NCBI RefSeq assembly: GCF_017980685.1
Contig: NZ_JACXXO010000008.1
Coordinates: 124,001 to 188,000 of the forward strand
From: Pseudomonas iridis
Lineage (GTDB): Bacteria; Pseudomonadota; Gammaproteobacteria; Pseudomonadales; Pseudomonadaceae
DNA length: 64,000 nt
Direction: 5' to 3'
The notes below the pieces were generated by a model, which saw only the letters and a program-made list of their open reading frames with translations, had not been told where the DNA came from and did no database searches. Within the stretch, counting starts at the first letter, position 1. Each line of letters begins with the position of its first letter. A program made the translations under genes and the position numbers. Shown here piece after piece: positions 27,860-36,864 of this stretch.

Positions 27860-28009
27860 ATCCTCTACAGGTCTTTAAACACGTGGCTTATAGGGTGTTG
27901 ATTAAAAAATGTACAATCCATGTCTCAGACTGCTCTTCTGGATAAGTCACGATTTTTCTTCACTTATTCACCGCTGTTTTTCTCATTCATCCACAGTTGT
28001 CCCCATTTG

Positions 28010-28041
28010 CTGTGGGTGGCTATGTGGATAACTTGTTCGCC
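28010..28041 (+). repeat. 32-bp direct repeat, unit 4 (diverged), with DnaA box
   Basis: CTGTGGGTGGCTA, then TGTGGATAA (28023-28031), then CTTGTTCGCC. It starts 182 bp after unit 3. The box is intact although the left part has changed. Confidence 0.8.
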
Positions 28042-28218
28042 AAACCCTGCAAACCCCGGCGGATATAGTCCAAACGGCAATTGATCAAATTTCATACAGG
28101 TTTCGATATCTCTGCGCACAACAAGACTGCGCTCCCGCCGTGCGCGATCATTTTCGAATGGGTTTCTCCATATAATTAATTTTACGATGCTCAGCTTCCG
28201 ATAGTTCTATCGAGTGGT

Positions 28219-28247
28219 TTGACAGGGTTGATTGCCACAGCTTTAAT
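28219..28247 (+). promoter_or_regulatory. Sigma-70-type promoter of the unknown two-gene cassette
   Basis: A consensus -35 TTGACA (28219-28224), a 17-bp spacer and TTTAAT (28242-28247, one mismatch to TATAAT). It would give a leader of about 300 bases before the gene at 28563. A TATAAT at 28424 is a possible second start. Confidence 0.55.
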
Positions 28248-28263
28248 TGGCTTCACGCGATTA

Positions 28264-28283
28264 AATGAACAAGGTTGTTCATT
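28264..28283. promoter_or_regulatory. Perfect 20-bp palindrome just downstream of the promoter
   Basis: AATGAACAAGGTTGTTCATT has 9-bp arms. About 17 bases after the -10 box it would cover or follow the transcription start, so it could be an operator or a 5' stem-loop. Confidence 0.5.
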
Positions 28284-28562
28284 GTTTTATTCTTGTCACA
28301 GTACAGGGGTTCAGCTATGGAAGGCGTTCGCGCTCATTTATATTCTTCATTTTGAAAAATTCTTTTTCTGCAAACTTTCGATATGTTCGGCTCGAGCCGG
28401 TACATGGGAATTTTGCACCTGAATATAATGTAATGCTCGCGTAAGTTTGCGTGGGTTTAATCAAAGTTTTTGACGAGTGCTGCCGAAGTGCGAGGCGGCA
28501 AGCGCTTATCAGCCTGAGCACAGTAAAAGTGCAATTCATATGACACTACAAGGAGTTCTAAA

Positions 28563-29189
28563 ATGTCTGAAGCTGCCAAGTCTAAAATCAAATCAGTCGC
28601 CGACGCCGCTGTTGCTCCGTCGAAAGAGGCTTATGTCGAACTGCTGAACGAGATGCGCGTGCATGCGAAGCAACTTTCCACGGGTACGGCCCGAGGCGTT
28701 TTAATGGCTTCGCCGCACCTGCAGCATCTTCACCTGCGTAGTCTTTATCTGAATACCAGCGCCAATGACCCAGCCGTAAAAAGGCTGGAGCCGCTGGCCA
28801 AGGAGGTTGGTGAGGAGCAGTCGAACCAGTCGGAGCAGGAACTGACCAAAGCGACCGAGACGTTCCAGAATTCAGGTTCCACCGATACCAAATCCTATAA
28901 AGATAAACTTGAGGAGTTGCGTAACCGCGATCATAAAGCAGCGGCGGAGCGTATCGATAAAATGTACGACGCTGCCATTGGAGAGGTCGAAAAGTTTCCT
29001 GGCAGCGCGGACGCGGTTGTTGGGTTTATGGATCTTTTCGGCGGTCTGTTCAATAGCGTGCTCGATAAGATTACTGCGTTTTTTGTCGAAATTGGCCAGA
29101 AAATCCTGAGCTGGTTAAAAAATGTCTGGGAGAAGATCACCAATACATTCCATTCGGTCGTGAACTGGATCAGTGGTTGGTTTTCCTGA
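28563..29189 (+). CDS. Unrecognised protein with amphipathic, Trp-rich C-terminus
   Basis: Protein of 208 residues; I do not recognise a family. Residues 1-110 are charged and probably helical. Residues 114-136 hold a motif (LEELRNRDHK ... ERIDKMYD) that recurs in the next gene. Residues 150-208 are a run of hydrophobic or amphipathic helices with several tryptophans (FMDLFGGLFNSVLDKITAFF; ILSWLKNVWEK; VVNWISGWFS), as in membrane-active proteins. There is no signal peptide. AAGGAG lies seven bases before the ATG. Base composition is more AT-rich than in neighbouring genes, suggesting transfer. A pore-forming or membrane-inserting role is inference only. Confidence 0.8.
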   Translation: MSEAAKSKIKSVADAAVAPSKEAYVELLNEMRVHAKQLSTGTARGVLMASPHLQHLHLRSLYLNTSANDPAVKRLEPLAKEVGEEQSNQSEQELTKATETFQNSGSTDTKSYKDKLEELRNRDHKAAAERIDKMYDAAIGEVEKFPGSADAVVGFMDLFGGLFNSVLDKITAFFVEIGQKILSWLKNVWEKITNTFHSVVNWISGWFS

Positions 29190-29215
29190 TCCGTTTGAAG
29201 GTTGTGAGGTGATTA

Positions 29216-29503
29216 ATGATCAAGCCTTTCAAACCGATCGGACCTCCACCGTTTATCGATCCAATCGAAGGTGAGTGGTGTCGTGCTTTCAATATCGAAG
29301 AGAACAGAGCGCTTGATGATAATAAAGCAAAGCTCGACGTTCTTCGTCAGCGCGATAAGAAACGTACCGAGGAGAAGATTGATAGTCTGTACGATGAGTT
29401 GCAGCGAAAAATCGATCCAGACTATAAACGACCGCCGAGTGCTTCCGACATAGATAGTATCTTTGAGGTGGCGCAACGTATTATCAAATCGTGGAACTGG
29501 TAG
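29216..29503 (+). CDS. Unrecognised small protein paired with the preceding gene
   Basis: Protein of 95 residues with no recognised family. Residues 39-60 (KLDVLRQRDKKRTEEKIDSL + YD) match residues 115-136 of the preceding protein at 12 of 22 positions. Its end (EVAQRIIKSW) also resembles the EIGQKILSW of that protein. It looks like a short paralogue lacking the hydrophobic helices. It is AT-rich, begins 26 bases after its neighbour with GTGAGGTGA in front, and is followed by a strong terminator. A partner, immunity or regulatory role is possible but unproven. Confidence 0.78.
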   Translation: MIKPFKPIGPPPFIDPIEGEWCRAFNIEENRALDDNKAKLDVLRQRDKKRTEEKIDSLYDELQRKIDPDYKRPPSASDIDSIFEVAQRIIKSWNW

Positions 29504-29521
29504 CCGTTTTATAACGGCAAT

Positions 29522-29551
29522 AAAAAACCGCGAGCATGCTCGCGGTTTTTT
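29522..29551. terminator. Bidirectional terminator, perfect 30-bp palindrome
   Basis: Arms AAAAAACCGCGAGCA / TGCTCGCGGTTTTTT without a spacer lie between the two-gene cassette (+) and gbcA (-), which converge here. Confidence 0.93.
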
Positions 29552-29571
29552 TTATTTACAGTTCACCTTCT

Positions 29572-30867
29572 TCAACCTTGAACGGGCACACCCTTGAGAT
29601 AAGGCGCAGGCTCAGCCCCAAGGTTGCTCAACAACCGCTCGCTGTACCAATCGACGAAATTCACCACACCAAACTCATAGGTCTTCGAGTATGGCCCCGG
29701 CTGGTAAGCCGTGGAGTTGATCCCGCGCTGGTTCTCTTCGGCCAGACGCCGATCCTGATCATTGGTCGCGTCCCACACCTGGCGCATGCGTTCTACGTCG
29801 TAATCCACGCCTTCAACCGCGTCCTTGTGCACGATCCACTTGGTGGTAACCAGGGTTTCCTGGGCGCTGATCGGCCACACGGTGAAGACGATGATGTGAT
29901 CGCCCATGCAGTGGTTCCACGAGTGCGGCAGGTGCAGGATGCGCATCGAGCCGAGGTCCGGATTCTTGATGCGGCCCATCAGTTTGGCGCAGCCCTGTTT
30001 GCCGTCGAGGGTCATCGACACGGTGCCCTTGAGCAGCGGCATACGCACGATGCGGTTGCGCAGGCCGAAACTGGCGTGGGCGTACGGGATCTTTTCGGCT
30101 TCCCAGGCCGCGGCGGAGGCCGCGACGTGATCCTTGAACGCCTGATCGGCGCGCGGGTCGGTGACGTCGTCCCACTCCAGCAGGGTTTTCAGCAGTTCCG
30201 GGTGCGAGGCGTTGCAGTGGTAGCACTCGCGGTTGTTTTCCAGCACCAGTTTCCAGTTGGCCTTTTCCACCAGGGTGGTGGTGATCGCCACCTTGGTGTT
30301 CTCCATGTCGTACGGTTCCATGTAGTGGTTCAGCGTCGACAGGAAGTCATCGATGGCCGGTGGATTCTCCGCCAGGCTGATAAAGATGTAGCCGCCAGCG
30401 GTCTTCACGTTCACCGGTTTGAGGCCGTACTGCTTCATGTCGAAGTCGGCGCCCATTTCGGTCCCGGCGAACAGCAGGCGACCGTCCAGCTCATAGGTCC
30501 ACTGATGGTAGTGGCAGACCAGTTTAGCGACCTTGCCCTTTTCACTGGTGCACAGGCGCGAGCCACGGTGGCGGCAGACGTTATGGAACGCATGCACCAC
30601 ACCTTCAGCGCCACGGATGACGATGATCGGGTTTTTGCCGACCTGCAGGGTCAGGTAGTTGCCCTTGGTCGGGATTTCGCAGGTCATGCCGGCGATCAAC
30701 CACTCTTTCTGGAAGATCTCCTGCATGTCGATATCGAACAGCCGCTCGTCGCTGTAGAACGGTTGCGGCAGCGAGAAGGTGCGCTCGCGCTCCTGCAACA
30801 TTTGGGCGGTGGCCTTGCGTGCGGGTTCCAGCGGATCGCCCAGGCTGATTTTTGCGGTGACGTCCAT
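29572..30867 (-). CDS. gbcA: Glycine betaine monooxygenase oxygenase subunit GbcA
   Basis: Rieske non-haem iron oxygenase, 431 residues, demethylating glycine betaine to dimethylglycine and formaldehyde. The Rieske [2Fe-2S] ligands are visible as C98-x-H100 (NVCRHRGSRLC) and C118-x2-H121 (LVCHYHQW). The catalytic-domain iron site lies near NNRECYHCNASHPELL (about 213-228). GAGGA eight bases upstream supports the ATG at 30867 over in-frame alternatives. It is divergent from its reductase gene gbcB, with a shared regulatory region of 296 bases. Confidence 0.96.
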   Translation of the reverse strand: MDVTAKISLGDPLEPARKATAQMLQERERTFSLPQPFYSDERLFDIDMQEIFQKEWLIAGMTCEIPTKGNYLTLQVGKNPIIVIRGAEGVVHAFHNVCRHRGSRLCTSEKGKVAKLVCHYHQWTYELDGRLLFAGTEMGADFDMKQYGLKPVNVKTAGGYIFISLAENPPAIDDFLSTLNHYMEPYDMENTKVAITTTLVEKANWKLVLENNRECYHCNASHPELLKTLLEWDDVTDPRADQAFKDHVAASAAAWEAEKIPYAHASFGLRNRIVRMPLLKGTVSMTLDGKQGCAKLMGRIKNPDLGSMRILHLPHSWNHCMGDHIIVFTVWPISAQETLVTTKWIVHKDAVEGVDYDVERMRQVWDATNDQDRRLAEENQRGINSTAYQPGPYSKTYEFGVVNFVDWYSERLLSNLGAEPAPYLKGVPVQG

Positions 30868-31060
30868 CGATGTGATCCTCATGGCCATCTGCGTGGCCGG
30901 CGAAAGTGGCTAATCAGGTGTGCTGTTAACGGTTGCTACGCAAGGTGTAAAGAATCTGTCTTGGTGTTGGGGCGAGTGTGGGCCCGGCGCTGGGCGGAAC
31001 CTTATCCATGGGCGACATGGTGCAATCTGTTCCCGACGCGCAACCCCCGGTGGTTGGGGG

Positions 31061-31095
31061 CTGGTCGCGATAAGTATGCCGATGTCGCGGATAGG
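31061..31095. promoter_or_regulatory. Tandem half-sites in the gbcA-gbcB divergent region
   Basis: TGGTCGCGATAAG (31062) and TGTCGCGGATAGG (31083) form an imperfect direct repeat with about a 20-bp offset between the GTCGC cores. It lies roughly 70-100 bases before gbcB. The core equals that of the cbcX repeat. It is a probable GbdR site; the rest of the 30868-31163 gap shows no gene. Confidence 0.5.
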
Positions 31096-31163
31096 TAAAC
31101 GGGCGGTCTGCGCTATACGCAGAATCGCCACATGAAGGCCGGCAGTCGGCCGTGGAGAACAGC

Positions 31164-32264
31164 ATGTCCAACAGCTTCCTGAATCCGGTCACCACCCAGA
31201 CCTGGGCCAATGGTCGACACATTGTCCGTTGCGTCAAAGTCATCCAGGAAACCTGGGACGTGCGCACCTTCTGCTTCATGGCCGATCAGCCGATCCTGTT
31301 CTTCTTCAAGCCCGGGCAGTTCGTCACCCTGGAGCTGGAAATCGAAGGCCAGCCGATCATGCGTTCGTACACCATTTCCAGTTCGCCGTCGGTGCCTTAC
31401 AGCTTTTCGGTGACGATCAAACGGGTGCCGGGCGGCAAGGTTTCCAACTGGCTGCACGACACGCTGCATGAAGGCCAGGAGCTGGCAGTGCACGGGCCGG
31501 TCGGGCTGTTCAATGCCATTGACTATCCGAGCCCGAAAGTCCTGTACCTCAGCGGCGGCGTCGGTATTACGCCGTGCATGTCGATGGCCCGCTGGTTCTA
31601 CGACACCAACGCCAACGTCGACATGACCTTTGTCCACAGCGCGCGCTCGCCCAAAGACATCATTTACCACCGCGAGCTGGAACACATGGCGTCGCGGATC
31701 GACAACTTCAGCCTGCACCTGATCTGTGAGAAGCACGGCTTGGGTGAGCCGTGGGCCGGGTATCGCGGTTACCTCAATCACAAGATGCTCGAATTGATGG
31801 TGCCCGACTTCCTCGAGCGCGAAGTGTTCTGCTGCGGGCCGACGCCGTACATGCACGCCGTCAAGCGGCTGCTGGAAGCCGCCGGTTACGAGATGTCGCG
31901 CTACCACGAAGAATCCTTCGGTGCCACGCCACCCGAGGCTCGCGCCGATGCTGTCGAACAGGCCGAGCAGGCAGCCGACGCGCCAGAAATCGACGTGGCG
32001 GATCTGCATCAGGTGGAATTCACTTCTTCCGGCAAGAGCATTCGTGTGGCACCGGGCGAGACCGTGCATGCGGCGGCGGCCAAGCTCGGCCTGATGATCC
32101 CGAAAGCCTGCGGCATGGGGATTTGCGGGACGTGCAAGGTGCTCAAGCTTGGGGGCGAAGTGGAGATGGAGCACAACGGCGGGATTACCGAGGACGACGA
32201 GGCAGAAGGATTTATTTTGTCGTGCTGCAGCGTGCCTAAAGGCGACGTCCGTATCGAGTTCTGA
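31164..32264 (+). CDS. gbcB: Glycine betaine monooxygenase reductase subunit GbcB
   Basis: Reductase of 366 residues that passes electrons from NAD(P)H to GbcA. The order is FAD domain (RSYTISSSP, about residues 66-74), NAD domain (YLSGGVGITPCMSMA, about 127-141) and a C-terminal plant-type ferredoxin with ligands in ACGMGICGTCKVL and a last cysteine in FILSCCS. GGAG lies six bases before the ATG. An upstream GTG in the same frame would add four residues and is not preferred. Confidence 0.95.
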   Translation: MSNSFLNPVTTQTWANGRHIVRCVKVIQETWDVRTFCFMADQPILFFFKPGQFVTLELEIEGQPIMRSYTISSSPSVPYSFSVTIKRVPGGKVSNWLHDTLHEGQELAVHGPVGLFNAIDYPSPKVLYLSGGVGITPCMSMARWFYDTNANVDMTFVHSARSPKDIIYHRELEHMASRIDNFSLHLICEKHGLGEPWAGYRGYLNHKMLELMVPDFLEREVFCCGPTPYMHAVKRLLEAAGYEMSRYHEESFGATPPEARADAVEQAEQAADAPEIDVADLHQVEFTSSGKSIRVAPGETVHAAAAKLGLMIPKACGMGICGTCKVLKLGGEVEMEHNGGITEDDEAEGFILSCCSVPKGDVRIEF

Positions 32265-32295
32265 TTGGCGGTGGGGCGGGCTGCTGCGCTCGGCT

Positions 32296-32446
32296 TGCCC
32301 CTCACCCCAGCCCTCTCCCGAGGGAGAGGGAGCCGATTTTTATGTTGTTCAAAATCTAAGTTCGACTCGGTATTTCACGTCGGCGTACTTCGACTAAACA
32401 CCTCGGTCAGTCCCCTCTCCCTCCGGGAGAGGGCTAGGGTGAGGGC
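32296..32446. repeat. Intergenic inverted-end element, copy C
   Basis: The ends CCCCTCACCCCAGCCCTCTC and GAGAGGGCTAGGGTGAGGG flank a core with GCCGATTTTTATGTTG ... CACCTCGGTCAGTCCCC, the same subfamily as copy B. It lies in the convergent gap between gbcB and the SDR gene. Confidence 0.82.
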
Positions 32447-32450
32447 TCTT

Positions 32451-33275
32451 TCAGTCAACAAACAAATCCGTCATCAACGCCGCGCTGCTGCCCGCTTCAA
32501 AGCGATAGTGATTGAATTCGCTCACACCGCTCTCGCGCAAAATCTCCTCATCAATCAGCAATCGCCCAGTGATCTGCCGCTTGCTGCTACTCAAAATCAC
32601 ATGCGCCGCATCCGCCATGATCTCGGGCGTGCGCGCATGCTTGAACGACTCTCTGTTGCCCAACTGAAACTCAATCGCTGCCGTGGCAATCATCGTCTGC
32701 GGCCACAGTGAGTTGACGCTGATCCCGTACCCGGCGAATTCCTCGCTCATGCCCAGTGTCAGCATGCTCATGCCGTATTTGGTCACGGTGTACGGACTGT
32801 ATTGGGCGAACCACTTGGTCGCCAGGTTCAGTGGCGGCGACAGGTTGAGAATGTGCCCAGCGGATTTCTTCAGATAGGGCAGGGCGGCCTGGCTGCACAG
32901 CAGCACTGCGCGGGTGTTGATCTGGTGCATCAGGTCGAAACGCTTGAGTTCGATGTGTTGCACGCCGGTCAACTTGATCGCCCCGGCGTTGTTCACCAGC
33001 GCATCAATGCTGCCGAAATGCTCGTTGGCCTGCGCTAACGCCTGGCGCACCGCGTCGTCGTCACGCACATCCAGTTGCAACGCCAAGGCTTTGCCGCCCG
33101 CCGCTTCGACTTCCGCGGCGACGCTGTGGATGGTGCCGGGCAACTTGGCGTGGGGTTCGGCGCTTTTCGCCGCAATGACAACATTTGCTCCGTCCCTGGC
33201 GGCTCGCAGCGCAATCTCACGGCCAATGCCACGGCTGGCGCCGGTGATGAACAGGGTTTTGCCTTGTAACGACAT
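32451..33275 (-). CDS. Short-chain dehydrogenase/reductase, HSDL2-like
   Basis: SDR oxidoreductase of 274 residues. The cofactor motif is TGASRGIGREIAL (about residues 11-23), with NNAG (about 95) and a catalytic YSPYTVTKYGMSML (Tyr-x3-Lys, about 165-178). The longer N-terminal half with the PHAKLPGTIHSVAAE insert resembles the hydroxysteroid-dehydrogenase-like 2 group. The substrate is unknown. AGGAG seven bases before the ATG decides the start. It is not obviously part of the betaine pathway. Confidence 0.88.
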   Translation of the reverse strand: MSLQGKTLFITGASRGIGREIALRAARDGANVVIAAKSAEPHAKLPGTIHSVAAEVEAAGGKALALQLDVRDDDAVRQALAQANEHFGSIDALVNNAGAIKLTGVQHIELKRFDLMHQINTRAVLLCSQAALPYLKKSAGHILNLSPPLNLATKWFAQYSPYTVTKYGMSMLTLGMSEEFAGYGISVNSLWPQTMIATAAIEFQLGNRESFKHARTPEIMADAAHVILSSSKRQITGRLLIDEEILRESGVSEFNHYRFEAGSSAALMTDLFVD

Positions 33276-33370
33276 GCCGATGCTCCTGCTTATTGTTATG
33301 TGAGCGGAGGGCTCGACAAACAATGTAGACCAAGCGCAGAAAGGCAATCGACGAAGGGGCCGTGCAGAAC

Positions 33371-33418
33371 TGCCGCAGGCTGCGATTCAAGATCGCAGCC
33401 TGCGGCAGCTCCTACAGG
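33371..33418. repeat. TGTAGGAGC-type hairpin
   Basis: GCCGCAGGCTGCGAT and ATCGCAGCCTGCGGC form a near-perfect stem followed by AGCTCCTACA. It lies between the SDR gene and ltaE. Confidence 0.8.
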
Positions 33419-33437
33419 GAGAGGGGGTTGTGTCAGG

Positions 33438-34478
33438 TCAGGCGCTCATGACTTCGCGGATGTCACGGGCCAGTTCGCGTACGCGCTCTTCTTCGGTATC
33501 CCACGAGCACATGAAGCGTGCCCCGCCCTTGCCAATGAAGGTGTAGAAGCGCCAGCCGCGTTCCGTCAGCGCGGCGATGGCCGGCTCGGACAGTTGCAGG
33601 AACACGCCGTTGGCCTGGACCGGGAACATCAGCTCGACACCCGGAATGTCGCTGACCAGTTCGGCCAGCAGTTGCGCGCAGTGGTTGGCGTGGCGGGCGT
33701 ATTTGAGCCAGGCGTCGTTTTCGAGGATGCCCACCCACGGTGCCGACAGAAAGCGCATCTTCGACGCCAGTTGTCCGGCCTGTTTGCAGCGGTAATCGAA
33801 GTCTTCGGCCAGTTTGTGGTTGAAGAACAGGATCGCTTCACCGACGGCCATGCCGTTTTTGGTGCCACCAAAACACAACACATCAACACCGGCCTTCCAG
33901 GTCAGATCCGCTGGCGAGCAGCCGAGGAACGCGCAGGCGTTGGAGAAACGCGCACCGTCCATGTGCAGGTTCAGGCCCAGCTCTTTGCAGGTGGCGCTGA
34001 TGGCGCGGATTTCTTCCGGGGTGTAGACGCTACCGACTTCAGTGGCCTGGGTCAGGGTCACGACACGCGGCTTAGGGTAGTGAATGTCCTGACGCTTGAG
34101 CGCGACTTCGCGGATCGAGGCCGGGGTGATCTTGCCGTTTTCAGTGCCGGCTATCAGCAGTTTCGAGCCGTTGGAGAAGAATTCCGGAGCGCCACATTCG
34201 TCGGTTTCGACGTGGGCGGTTTCCGAGCAGATCACGCTGTGATAACTCTGGCACAGCGACGACAGGGCCAGCGAGTTGGCGGCAGTGCCGTTGAAGGCGA
34301 AGAAGACTTCGCAATCGGTGTCGAACAGCTTGCGGAAATGGTCGGCCGCGCGAGCGGTCCATTCATCGTCGCCGTAAGCGCGTTGGTGGCCGTGGTTGGC
34401 CTGTTCCATGGCAGCCCAGGCTTCAGGGCAAATACCGGAATAGTTGTCGCTGGCGAATTGTTGGCTCTTGTCGGTCAT
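33438..34478 (-). CDS. ltaE: Low-specificity L-threonine aldolase
   Basis: PLP enzyme of 346 residues cleaving L-threonine or allo-threonine to glycine and acetaldehyde. The PLP lysine is in CFGGTKNGMAVGEA (about residue 207), with MDGARFSNA (about 175) and FASDNYSGICPEAW at the N-terminus. The start MTDKSQQFASDN is favoured over the longer reading by GGAAG in front. Its location beside glyA and the sox operon, as in PAO1, links it to glycine metabolism. Confidence 0.94.
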   Translation of the reverse strand: MTDKSQQFASDNYSGICPEAWAAMEQANHGHQRAYGDDEWTARAADHFRKLFDTDCEVFFAFNGTAANSLALSSLCQSYHSVICSETAHVETDECGAPEFFSNGSKLLIAGTENGKITPASIREVALKRQDIHYPKPRVVTLTQATEVGSVYTPEEIRAISATCKELGLNLHMDGARFSNACAFLGCSPADLTWKAGVDVLCFGGTKNGMAVGEAILFFNHKLAEDFDYRCKQAGQLASKMRFLSAPWVGILENDAWLKYARHANHCAQLLAELVSDIPGVELMFPVQANGVFLQLSEPAIAALTERGWRFYTFIGKGGARFMCSWDTEEERVRELARDIREVMSA

Positions 34479-34605
34479 GGCCGGCTTCCGTGATCGAAAC
34501 GCTTGTGGCGCTTCGTTGGTCAATGATGGTGCGCACTTTACCGAAGATCTTCCGGGGAGCACACGAGATGTCGCTGTCAAAACTCTACAAGGACACGGGC
34601 CGATT

Positions 34606-35316
34606 ATGCACCTGAGAAATCGCGACGGCGCGCTGGATCTGCTCAAGTGGCTGGCGCTGTTGAGCATGTTGCTCGATCACCTGCGATATGTCGGGTTCTC
34701 CGTCGATTGGCTGTATGTGCCTGGGCGTTTGGCGTTTCCATGGTTTTGTCTGGCAATGGCGGCGAATCTTGATCGTGCGGGTGCGCGCAAGACTGAGTGG
34801 CGGTATCTGGGCTGGTTGCTGTTGTTCAGCCTGGTCAGCGAGATTCCGTATCGGATGTACATTCCTGATCCCGACACGTTGAACGTGATGCCCACCCTGG
34901 CGCTGGGCTTGCTCGTGGCGCGGGGCTGGCAGGATCGGGCCTTGGCATCGCGATTGCTCGGCGCCGGCGCGTTGCTGCTTTCTGCGTTGTTCTCGGAACG
35001 GCTGATGTTCGGTTTCTTTGGTGTTTTGCTGCCGCTGGCGACGTTGTGGGTGATTCGTCGCCCGTGGTATTTCGCTGTGTTGCCGGGGCTGGTGTGCCTG
35101 GCGGCGAATCAGTGGCGGGTGTTGTTTGAATCTGTGCGGTTCGGCAATGAGTTGGCGATCTTCGGCCTCATCGTTTGCCTGATTGCGCCATTGCTTGGGA
35201 TGTTGCTTTTGCGACATGCCCACACCGCTCAGCCGCCTCCGATGCGGCGTTGGGCCTACGCCCTCTATCCGGGACATTTCCTGCTGTTACTCCTTATCCG
35301 CCAGATCGCCGCCTAA
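34606..35316 (+). CDS. TraX family membrane protein
   Basis: Integral membrane protein of 236 residues with about seven hydrophobic segments. It starts with the TraX-like DGALDLLKWLALLSMLLDHL; F-pilin acetylase TraX shares this motif. Chromosomal members are widespread and their substrate is unknown. No other conjugation genes are nearby. A longer frame from 34444 has no family-like sequence, so MHLRNRDGALD is used. It lies between ltaE (divergent) and glyA. Confidence 0.88.
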   Translation: MHLRNRDGALDLLKWLALLSMLLDHLRYVGFSVDWLYVPGRLAFPWFCLAMAANLDRAGARKTEWRYLGWLLLFSLVSEIPYRMYIPDPDTLNVMPTLALGLLVARGWQDRALASRLLGAGALLLSALFSERLMFGFFGVLLPLATLWVIRRPWYFAVLPGLVCLAANQWRVLFESVRFGNELAIFGLIVCLIAPLLGMLLLRHAHTAQPPPMRRWAYALYPGHFLLLLLIRQIAA

Positions 35317-35412
35317 CCCTGTGGGAGCTGGCTTGCCAGCGATAGCGGTGGGTCAGCCTCCATCAATGCCAGATGTGCCACCGCCATCGCTGGCAAGCCA
35401 GCTCCCACAGGG
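35317..35412. repeat. REP doublet
   Basis: Inverted pair of GTGGGAGCTGGCTTGCCAGC copies after the TraX gene. The remaining bases up to glyA (35413-35590) contain a weak 21-bp-offset pair, TGTCGTAAAC (35460) and TGGCGTCCGT (35481), possibly a GbdR site. Confidence 0.85.
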
Positions 35413-35590
35413 TTCTCTGGTGTTTTTGAGATCGAGTCTGGCAAGGGCATTCACCGCCATGTCGTAAACGCACCTTTGCGTGGCGTCCGTAGGCATTTGA
35501 GCTGTCTGCGCCGGTCATACCATCGCATCAAAGGGCACGCAGGTGCCTGACCGAGACGAATGGCGCACCGCCGCCGCTGGGAGAGACGCG

Positions 35591-36844
<1,254 letters not shown>

Positions 36845-36864
36845 GCGTTCTGGAGTACATGACT

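Larger units (their letters stand above)
27451..28562. other. Non-coding region with DnaA-box repeats, then an AT-rich leader
   Basis: A stretch of 1.1 kb without a supportable gene. The first part (27480-28060) carries four 32-bp direct repeats with perfect DnaA boxes. The second part (28140-28562) is visibly AT-rich, with a promoter and palindrome leading to the next gene. Short frames (such as one near 28219) lack ribosome sites. Confidence 0.7.

Noticed and set aside
27480..28060. CRISPR array interpretation of the 32-bp repeats
   Set aside because: Only four units with 118-151 bp between them, diverged copies and no cas genes. Repeats are not palindromic in the CRISPR manner and contain DnaA boxes.
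28219..28422. Short frame in the AT-rich leader before the unknown cassette
   Set aside because: It begins at the -35 region itself with no ribosome site and has no conserved features. It is more likely untranslated leader.
31051..31072. CCCCCGG-GGGGG stretch between gbcA and gbcB as a terminator or riboswitch
   Set aside because: The arms do not pair as a proper inverted repeat and no T-run follows.
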